Program-made: the position numbers and the translations under genes
Source: a bacterium
GTDB lineage: Bacteria; Spirochaetota; UBA4802; UBA5550
Assembly (NCBI GenBank): GCA_024224995.1
Contig: JAAENB010000256.1
Location: 1 to 6,714, forward strand
Direction of reading: 5' to 3'
DNA length: 6,714 nt
The notes under the pieces: generated by a model
The model's input: only the letters and a program-made list of their open reading frames with translations
What the model was told of the DNA's origin: nothing
Database searches by the model: none
Shown: piece by piece, positions 1 through 4,688 of the stretch
Layout: each line of letters begins with the position of its first letter
Numbering within the stretch: position 1 is the stretch's first letter

Positions 1-27
1 AGTCACCCAAAATCTACACATGGCACA

Positions 28-87
28 TTGATTGAATTTAGCCAGGAATAATATCAGCAATTAACGTCTAAATTACTTCTTTATAAG
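28..87 (+). promoter_or_regulatory. Weak candidate promoter region for the first secreted gene
   Basis: Two poor candidates are visible. One is TTGATT at 28-33 followed after 15 bases by TAATAT at 49-54, a spacer shorter than usual. The other is a TATAAG box at 82-87, inside the 40-bp repeat, with no convincing -35 partner. Either would give a short leader before the start at 141. The second is notable because the same box is present in the other repeat copy. Neither is strong enough for a firm call. Confidence 0.2.
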
Positions 88-117
88 ACCCTTTTAAACC
101 GAAAGTTCCTGGATTGA
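78..117 (+). repeat. 40-bp dispersed direct repeat, copy 1
   Basis: This 40-base segment recurs in the same orientation at 4485-4524 with a single mismatch (a T-run/A-run boundary base). It ends in CCTGGATTGA, and similarity stops abruptly after that. Copy 1 ends ten bases before the Shine-Dalgarno of the gene at 141. One frame across it is open and ends at the final TGA in both copies, so it could be the tail of a lost gene, but the tract is too short to decide. It may instead be a recombination scar or a small mobile-element end. Confidence 0.85.
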
Positions 118-126
118 AAAAAAAAC

Positions 127-131
127 AGGAG
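127..131 (+). promoter_or_regulatory. Ribosome-binding site that sets the start at 141
   Basis: AGGAG lies nine bases before the ATG at 141. The in-frame TTG at 114 has no such site and lies inside the tail of the 40-bp repeat, and the in-frame ATG at 159 has no Shine-Dalgarno at a useful distance. The site therefore favours 141. Confidence 0.75.
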
Positions 132-140
132 AATAAACAA

Positions 141-1184
141 ATGTCACAAAAATTATTTATGAGAATTTCATTAAACGTATTGAAATCAATTCAGCTTTCA
201 GCCGCATTGATTTTCTTATTAGGAGGGAGTTCTCTGTACGCTGCGGATCCTTGCAGTAAGTTTGTTGGGGGCAAGGTGACGTTTCCATGCGAGGTAACAG
301 ATCGAGATGATAAGGCAAGAAAGTATACGTTGAAAGGGTACCTAGACCAGGGGGCTGTAAAATATATATTTACAACAGAATCGGGACAGGTGCTTGCAAT
401 CAACATGGGGACGGATGAGGGAAAGCACAAGCCGTCCGATAAGCCTCTAAAGGCTGAATACGAAGAAGTTGCCCTAATCGATAAGCTTGCAGGGCTCGGA
501 TACCCGATGATTACATGTAAAAAAGCGGGTCGTTTTGATTGTTTCACTGTTAAGAATAGAGCAACTACTTATGCCAATACGGAAGAAGGGGGTTGTACAG
601 GGTATCCAATGAAGCGCTATGAAGGGTATAAGCATTACAAGGTTGGTTTTCCGCATATATCGAAATTCATGAAAGATCAGAAGGCTTTCACTCGATTCCA
701 AAAGACCGCCATAGCTATCCTGACCACACAAAAAAAAGCCAAAAAAGTAATCTCGGATTTTCAGTATTTTGCAAATCTAAAAACCGGCGAGATACTTATT
801 AACGATCCAATGGGCTACGTGGACTCTTCGAATCTAACTGTGAAGGCGCAGTGGGGCAATATACTGGAGGACTTGCATGCGCTTCCCCTACTTAAATTTG
901 GACAAAGCGTGAGTGAGCGGAATAAAATATTAGAAAAATCCGCAAAAATTAGCAAGGATGTTGTCTACTCAGAGCCAGATCCGCTTGCGTCAATGAAGAC
1001 TATAGTACAAAAGGCTCTAAAAGAAGGCAAACAGTTACACTATATACTCCAAGGCAAATATGATGGGCATATGATAATGCCTGTGAAGCTGACGGGGAAC
1101 ATACTCAAAAATACATTCTTTGGGTTTGAGAACGAAGATCTAGATCTCACCAAAGTACGAAAGCTGAATATAGTAAACCCCTGA
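141..1184 (+). CDS. Exported protein of unknown function, kinase-like pattern (paralogue A)
   Basis: The protein has 347 residues from the ATG at 141. A Sec signal peptide fills residues 1-35 (basic start, hydrophobic core, LYAA before Asp36), so it should act in the envelope or outside the cell. I do not recognise a named family. It is a clear paralogue of the protein at 2208-3302 along its whole length, sharing GGSSL, TESG, VLAI, KPL-AEY-EVALI, GYPMI, GGC-GYPM, DFQYFAN and INDP-GYV. Four cysteines are conserved between the two (38, 50, 134, 152), which suggests two disulfides; Cys126 is private. The order of a short glycine-bearing strand region (66-87), a Glu-containing helix (105-118), DFQYFAN (206-212) and NDPMG (221-225) resembles a protein-kinase fold. 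The usual Lys after the VLAI strand is absent (VLAINMG), so activity is doubtful. The kinase reading is inference only. It is not in an operon. Confidence 0.85.
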   Translation: MSQKLFMRISLNVLKSIQLSAALIFLLGGSSLYAADPCSKFVGGKVTFPCEVTDRDDKARKYTLKGYLDQGAVKYIFTTESGQVLAINMGTDEGKHKPSDKPLKAEYEEVALIDKLAGLGYPMITCKKAGRFDCFTVKNRATTYANTEEGGCTGYPMKRYEGYKHYKVGFPHISKFMKDQKAFTRFQKTAIAILTTQKKAKKVISDFQYFANLKTGEILINDPMGYVDSSNLTVKAQWGNILEDLHALPLLKFGQSVSERNKILEKSAKISKDVVYSEPDPLASMKTIVQKALKEGKQLHYILQGKYDGHMIMPVKLTGNILKNTFFGFENEDLDLTKVRKLNIVNP

Positions 1185-1244
1185 AATAGCTGAAATAATA
1201 GATATGAATGCCGTTGCAGTACGAAATATTGATATTTAAAAGGA

Positions 1245-1278
1245 GGCCAGGAGAGCATCATATGATTCGCTCCTGGCC
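1245..1278. other. 34-nt imperfect palindrome after paralogue A
   Basis: GGCCAGGAG (1245-1253) pairs with CTCCTGGCC (1270-1278). Between them lies the inner palindrome ATCATATGAT, separated from the outer arms by a 3x3 internal loop. The hairpin is 60 bases downstream of the stop at 1184 and could end that transcript or protect its 3' end. No T-run follows it, so it is not a textbook intrinsic terminator. Confidence 0.5.
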
Positions 1279-1328
1279 GAAAAATGCAATAAAGAAATAA
1301 TTCTTTTTCTTATTAAAAACTGTGCAGC

Positions 1329-1377
1329 TTCATCTACAAAAGAGACCATTGTTATAAGGCTATCTTTTGTAGATGAA
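1329..1377. other. 15-bp perfect inverted repeat, possible terminator hairpin
   Basis: TTCATCTACAAAAGA (1329-1343) is the exact reverse complement of 1363-1377, with a 19-base loop. On the minus strand the stem is followed, after nine bases, by TTTTT. This would suit a terminator for the helicase remnant whose stop lies 51 bases upstream in that direction. On the plus strand the nearest T-run (1403-1410) is too far away. The long AT-rich stem could equally be the remains of a small mobile element. Confidence 0.5.
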
Positions 1378-1427
1378 CCGCAGCCAATAAATAATATTCT
1401 CGTTTTTTTTGACATTCACAAAAAACA

Positions 1428-1697
1428 TTAAACCGGCGACTTCTCTTTCATGCCCGGTTCTTTGCCGAAAGCGGGAAGGCTGCCGTCGGCATTACTGTGG
1501 ACAATAACATGAAGCCGTTCTTTGGCTCTGGAAAGGGCCACATAGAAGAGTCTTCGTTCCTCTTCAAGATCGTTGGTTCTATCGGGAATTATTTTATCGG
1601 AAACACCGGCGAGAATTACCAGGTCAAACTCCAGTCCTTTTGAGGCGTGCATGGTCATAAATTCGATCGAATTGGAATCGGCACACCCCTGCCGCCC
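1428..1697 (-). pseudogene. C-terminal fragment of a UvrD/Rep-type helicase
   Basis: About 89 codons are left of a superfamily 1A DNA helicase. Motif V ([18 protein letters not shown]) and motif VI (EEERRLFYVALSRAKERL, with the arginine that contacts ATP phosphate) are intact and correctly spaced. A short tail ends in KSPV and a stop. Everything N-terminal is gone, including the Walker A, Walker B and other ATPase motifs. Going upstream the frame meets a stop codon at 1698-1700, at the edge of the 89-bp repeat. An intact UvrD-type helicase has roughly 600-750 residues, so this piece cannot hydrolyse ATP or unwind DNA. I call it a pseudogene left by recombination; the exact subfamily cannot be told from this piece. 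Confidence 0.85.
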
Positions 1698-1706
1698 TTA
1701 CCCTTA
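1618..1706 (+). repeat. 89-bp exact direct repeat, copy 1
   Basis: This segment is identical, base for base, to 4261-4349 in the same orientation. It covers the helicase motif V codons (minus strand) and about 40 bases beyond their upstream end. To the left, copy 1 runs on naturally into helicase sequence, whereas copy 2 joins a DUF4914 remnant. To the right, the two copies diverge at the same base, immediately after CCCTTA. Exact identity over 89 bases implies a recent duplication or ongoing gene conversion. Confidence 0.97.
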
Positions 1707-2123
1707 CAAGAAAAGACCAGAACCAGTACACCGGAGAAGGAATCCGAGTTTATCCAGGTAAGCCTGGACCAGGGGGAAAGAGAGACCCTGGAGATGATAA
1801 TCAAAGAGATATTATTGTATCTTCCCATGGATGAGGAATCGGATGAAGAGCTTTACCGGTCCAATGTCCCGGGAGAATACGGGAAGGATTTTACGTTGAA
1901 TTTATATGGATATGAGATGAGGGCGCTTCGGAGGTTTTTGCAGAAGGTGCGGCACTTCGGCTCCGCTCAGCGACCTCCTGCAAGCACCATCCCAGAGCTC
2001 TTTTTAAAGAGCTCTGGGGTGATCTCCTGCTCCTGTTATGGGGGCTTTCTACTTAGTGACTTAATCTCTGTCTTTTTCTTCACTGACCCAAAACCGGAAA
2101 GCTTCGAGTCCATAATGAGATAA
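1707..2123 (+). pseudogene. Orphan coding remnant, unknown family
   Basis: The open frame enters from the 89-bp repeat without a start codon of its own. Its residues up to about position 1950 look protein-like: VSLDQGERETLEMIIKEI, then an acidic stretch around MDEESDEELY, then LYGYEMRALRRFLQKV. They resemble a small, mostly helical acidic protein of roughly 70-80 residues, but I do not recognise the family. From about 1950 the frame runs into non-coding repeat-like DNA (CTTCGGCTCCGCTCAG and a palindrome), so the final third is probably not native. The first internal ATG, at 1792, has no strong Shine-Dalgarno. Most likely this is a 5'- and 3'-truncated gene fragment; a short functional protein from a rare start is less likely. 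Confidence 0.4.
1991..2018. repeat. 28-nt perfect palindrome
   Basis: CCCAGAGCTCTTT (1991-2003), a two-base centre TT, and AAAGAGCTCTGGG (2006-2018) form a perfect inverted repeat able to make a very stable hairpin or cruciform. It follows CTTCGGCTCCGCTCAG (1959-1974), a kind of sequence often seen in dispersed intergenic repeats. No T-run flanks it on either strand, so it is more likely part of an intergenic repeat unit than a terminator. Confidence 0.7.
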
Positions 2124-2145
2124 GTGTGATAAGTGTGATAAACTT
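2119..2145 (+). repeat. Short 9-bp tandem repeat
   Basis: GATAAGTGT occurs twice in tandem (2119-2127, 2128-2136), followed by a degenerate third unit GATAAACTT. It lies in the gap before the convergent gene. No function is evident. Confidence 0.6.
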
Positions 2146-2158
2146 GAAATAAATGTAA

Positions 2159-2187
2159 CGGCCTTTGCCGCGTCTTTTTAATTTTTT
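2159..2187 (+). terminator. Weak intrinsic terminator, plus strand
   Basis: CGGC (2159-2162) and GCCG (2167-2170) form a four-pair stem with a CTTT loop, followed by TTTTT and then TTTTTT. It would stop plus-strand transcription before it enters the convergent paralogue B. The stem is short, so efficiency is doubtful. Confidence 0.3.
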
Positions 2188-2207
2188 CTTAGCTATCCTC
2201 GCAGAGT

Positions 2208-3302
2208 CTAGTCCTTCTTAATCACCTTTACCGTCGATATTAGTTCTAGATCTTCACTATCTAGCCATTCCCCCCCTATCTTATAGTGAAATATGTTATC
2301 TGCCAGCTTCAAAGGTACTACAACTATGCCCGGACCAACACCATAATTTTTTTTCAAAGAATAGGTTATTTTACTTTTTTCCGCTATTGCTTTTTTTATT
2401 CTAGTCTTCATTTCCTCCAACGAAATTTCCGGCTTCATAGCCCTCAATTGAGCTGACGAAATTGGCGACCTACTGCAAGTAGTCATAGAGGAAAGTGAGC
2501 TAATTTTACTAGCATCCTTCAGTATTGAAGCCTGGATTTCATGGTTTTGCCCAAATTCAAGTTTTTTAACCGCAATTAAATCTTCCTTTATATTCGCCAT
2601 GTTTGGTAAAGTATGCTTAAAATTTTTATCGCCAGGGGAGACGTAGCCTTGCGGGTCGTTAATAAACAGATCGCCGGTACTTTTATTTGCAAAATACTGA
2701 AAATCCGCAATCATTTTATTGGCTTTTATTTGTTTATCCAGGACCATTACGGCAGCTTTTTTAAATTTATTAAAAGCCACCTTGTTCTTCATTTCTGATA
2801 GAGTTTTTGGAAGACTTCTTTTGGTGTGGTCATACTGAACATAATTCGCCATTGGATATCCTATACACCCCCCTGCTTCCTTAAGGGCAGTAGTCTTTTC
2901 GTCACTATCTACTTTAAAACAAAGAAAACGGCCCACTTTTCCAACTTCTTCAATCATTGGATATCCGAACTTACGAAGTTGTTCAATCAGGGCTACTTCT
3001 TTGTATTCAGCATGCAAAGGCTTGTCCGTGGGACCGTAAGCCCCCTTATCTGTTGAATTGCTAATTGCCAGTACCTTTCCCGACTCTGTTAAAAATGCAT
3101 TTTTATAGCTGCCCCTTGCGAGATGCTTTTCTAAAGTATACGTTCTCGACTTATCGTCTTGATCTACCATACTGCATGGGAACTTGACCAGCTTCCCAAG
3201 ATAAGCATTGCACTTCTCAGCGTGCAGAGAGCTTCCTCCTAAAAGCAGGATCAATACGACTCCAAGCTGAATTGATAGTAACATTCGTAATGAAATTTTC
3301 AT
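2208..3302 (-). CDS. Exported protein of unknown function, kinase-like pattern (paralogue B)
   Basis: The protein has 364 residues. Its ATG at 3302 is preceded by AGGAG seven bases away. A Sec signal peptide covers residues 1-28 (MKISLRMLLSIQL, hydrophobic core, LHA before Glu29). It is a full-length paralogue of the protein at 141-1184, about two-fifths identical by eye. The shared cysteines are 31, 43, 128 and 146. The most conserved blocks are KPLHAEYKEVALIEQL (94-109), FGYPMI (112-117), ADFQYFAN (199-206) and INDPQGYV (214-221). Compared with its partner it has an extra segment of about 15 residues near 269-290, containing Cys276. The D200...N206...D216 arrangement recalls the catalytic and metal-binding loops of protein kinases, but the Lys expected after VLAI is missing (VLAISNS). 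The kinase link is inference and the function is unknown. The gene points towards paralogue A, with remnants between them. Confidence 0.88.
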   Translation of the reverse strand: MKISLRMLLSIQLGVVLILLLGGSSLHAEKCNAYLGKLVKFPCSMVDQDDKSRTYTLEKHLARGSYKNAFLTESGKVLAISNSTDKGAYGPTDKPLHAEYKEVALIEQLRKFGYPMIEEVGKVGRFLCFKVDSDEKTTALKEAGGCIGYPMANYVQYDHTKRSLPKTLSEMKNKVAFNKFKKAAVMVLDKQIKANKMIADFQYFANKSTGDLFINDPQGYVSPGDKNFKHTLPNMANIKEDLIAVKKLEFGQNHEIQASILKDASKISSLSSMTTCSRSPISSAQLRAMKPEISLEEMKTRIKKAIAEKSKITYSLKKNYGVGPGIVVVPLKLADNIFHYKIGGEWLDSEDLELISTVKVIKKD

Positions 3303-3678
3303 GGTTTAACTCCTGTTTTACCTGTGCTTTTGATAATTTTTTTTAATTTGTACTACTTTTTGACACCAGGCCTAAAACCTGCGTGTAATTGGATAAAGAT
3401 ATTAAAAAAGATCTGGGATCTGAAATGCTCTATTTTACAGTGTTATTCGTAATTTACTAAGAAAACAAAAAAAAGAGTATTTCAAGTGAAAGCCAATTTA
3501 GAAAAAACCAGAAAAAAAGACAAGAAAAAAAGGGGAAAAGTAGTATTAATAAAAAAATACCCTGTGGAAAAAATGTTTATAAAGCTTTTATATCCAGGAG
3601 TTTTACGGTTTACCTGGAACAGCTTATTGGAGATACAACAAATCATCAACAAACACACCAAACCCATTCTAAAAAGAA
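3303..3678. other. AT-rich intergenic stretch, 376 bp
   Basis: This is the upstream region of paralogue B (read on the minus strand) and the lead-in to the DUF4914 remnant (plus strand). The Shine-Dalgarno of paralogue B lies at its left end. No convincing -35/-10 pair is visible for that gene. A small inverted repeat AGATC-TGG-GATCT lies near 3410-3422. The lysine-rich plus-strand frame from 3486 ending in KRNELFFIPVT could be a frameshifted piece of the DUF4914 N-terminal part, since IPV would join PDGK of the next frame, but this is weak. I see no RNA gene. Confidence 0.4.
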
Positions 3679-4262
3679 ATGAATTATTTTTCATCCCTGT
3701 CACCTGATGGGAAAATTGGAAAAGAGTTCGCATCAATGAGAAATGAAACCTTTGACTGGCTATCAAAGCAGCGGCTGGCTTTGTTTGCCTTTTGTACCGG
3801 GTCCGATGAATTTGGGAATTATGCCATTGCGGTTGCTCCTATTAACGCGGCGTTTTTTGCATTAGGTCTCGCTTTGCTCCAGGGGATAATTCCAATCTCC
3901 GAACTTGATGATGATTTTTTACCGAAAACAGTTATTTATACAGCTCCTCCTTTCAGGCATACACATTTTGACGGAAAACAGATTGTTGTTCATAATAGAC
4001 TTCCATCCATTTATGAGATTTTTTCTTATAACCTGTATCCGTGAATTACCGGAGTTTTGGTGTTAGAACCCCGCCTTGCTCAAAGGAAAATCCTACTTAT
4101 GGAATTCTTGGAATGTTTCACTTACTTCCTCCGGCGCTTGCATGGCTCTGGCGTCTTGTGGCTCCTCGGGGATTTAGTAATCCCAGCATTGTTGATGACG
4201 GAACTATGAGTAGTGAAGGTGTGGGCAGTTACTGGGCTTTTTCAACAGGGTTGATGGTAAAC
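3679..4262 (+). pseudogene. Decayed DUF4914-family gene (three-way truncated)
   Basis: Two pieces in different frames match my recollection of the DUF4914 family (proteins of about 600 or more residues, thought to be related to PEP carboxykinase-type enzymes). Piece 1 (3679-4041) carries RNETFDWL, then APINAAFFALGLALLQG and APPFRHTHFDGKQIVVHNR, and ends SYNLYP with a stop. Piece 2 (about 4044-4262) carries [35 protein letters not shown] and [15 protein letters not shown]. In intact members these blocks are separated by a long central region of about 300 residues, from memory, so a large internal deletion with a frame change lies at 4041-4044. The N-terminal part is missing too, and the right side is cut at MVNQ where the 89-bp repeat begins. 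The ATG at 3679 has no clear ribosome-binding site. The product cannot be functional. Confidence 0.72.
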
Positions 4263-4349
4263 CAGGTCAAACTCCAGTCCTTTTGAGGCGTGCATGGTCA
4301 TAAATTCGATCGAATTGGAATCGGCACACCCCTGCCGCCCTTACCCTTA
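4261..4349 (+). repeat. 89-bp exact direct repeat, copy 2
   Basis: This is identical to 1618-1706. On the minus strand it still encodes helicase motif V ([12 protein letters not shown]), but only that, with no motif VI after it. Its left edge fuses to the DUF4914 remnant at AACCAGG, where the expected DUF4914 codons (NQANL-like) would be nearly the same bases. That suggests a microhomology joint. Its right edge coincides exactly with that of copy 1. Confidence 0.97.
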
Positions 4350-4447
4350 AAAGAGATCAGGCTCTTTTTGGTCCTCACCTTATTCCTGGAAAAAACTTAA
4401 GTCCGGTAACTAAAAAGAGCTTTCTGACAGGCATGGATCTCCTTTAG
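4349..4447 (+). pseudogene. Short coding-like scrap of unknown origin
   Basis: One plus-strand frame of about 32 codons directly after the repeat reads as plausible protein: RDQALFGPHLIPGKN, SPVTKKSFLTGMDLL, then TAG. There is no start codon or ribosome-binding site, because it emerges from the repeat. I do not recognise the family. It may be the C-terminal end of a gene brought in by the same recombination, or chance. The rest of the gene-free stretch up to 4688 holds the CTCCTT/AAGGAG hairpin (4439-4454), the 40-bp repeat and a 35-nt hairpin. Confidence 0.2.
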
Positions 4448-4484
4448 TAAGGAGTAACCGGGTTTCGATAAAATGGATTATGCC

Positions 4485-4524
4485 TCTTTATAAGACCCTT
4501 TTTAACCGAAAGTTCCTGGATTGA
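4485..4524 (+). repeat. 40-bp dispersed direct repeat, copy 2
   Basis: This matches 78-117 at 39 of 40 positions, in the same orientation. Here it is followed by GATTTTTTTTAG rather than by a ribosome-binding site, and no intact gene starts after it. It lies 136 bases after the 89-bp repeat copy 2. Confidence 0.85.
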
Positions 4525-4631
4525 GATTTTTTTTAGAGCTTCTTTTTCTTTAACTATCATTAATTTTCTTCCTTGGTGATTCCCGGGTAACATTGTCTAT
4601 TTTCTTTGCTCCGCGACCTGCCCTTGGTTAT

Positions 4632-4666
4632 GGTGATGTGGCGGTCATTCTTACCGCTCCATCACC
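4632..4666. other. Two-step 35-nt hairpin downstream of the 4689-6089 gene
   Basis: GGTGATG (4632-4638) pairs with CATCACC (4660-4666). Inside, GCGGT (4641-4645) pairs with ACCGC (4653-4657) around a seven-base loop, with one 2x2 internal mismatch between the two stems. It starts 23 bases past the stop of the minus-strand gene and is a good candidate for its 3' end structure. No T-run follows on the minus strand, so Rho-dependent termination or mRNA 3' protection is more likely than intrinsic termination. Confidence 0.5.
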
Positions 4667-4688
4667 GGGACTATAGGGAGCACTACTT

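Noticed and set aside
114..140. Earlier TTG start for paralogue A
   Set aside because: It has no ribosome-binding site, lies inside the tail of the 40-bp repeat, and adds residues (KKKQENKQ) not present in the paralogue. The ATG at 141 has AGGAG at nine bases.
1573..1761. Plus-strand frame opposite the helicase fragment
   Set aside because: The minus strand carries unmistakable helicase motifs V and VI, so the opposite frame is a by-product.
2613..3056. Plus-strand frames opposite paralogue B
   Set aside because: They lie antisense to a gene with a strong signal peptide, ribosome-binding site and full-length paralogue, and their residues look random.
141..3302. Toxin-antitoxin or anti-phage system reading of the paralogue pair
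   Set aside because: Both are exported, far apart, convergent and of similar size. There is no small partner gene, nuclease motif or overlapping operon to support it.
3410..3422. AGATC-TGG-GATCT hairpin as an operator for paralogue B
   Set aside because: Five-base arms are expected by chance in AT-rich DNA, and it is more than 100 bases upstream of the start with no promoter near it.
3486..3707. Small lysine-rich plus-strand frame with GTG start
   Set aside because: It lies in A-rich DNA with no ribosome-binding site and no recognisable domain. At most its end is a frameshifted bit of the DUF4914 remnant.
78..4524. CRISPR array or integron made from the 40-bp and 89-bp repeats
   Set aside because: There are only two copies of each, kilobases apart, with no regular spacers, no cas genes, no integrase and no attC/attI core sites.
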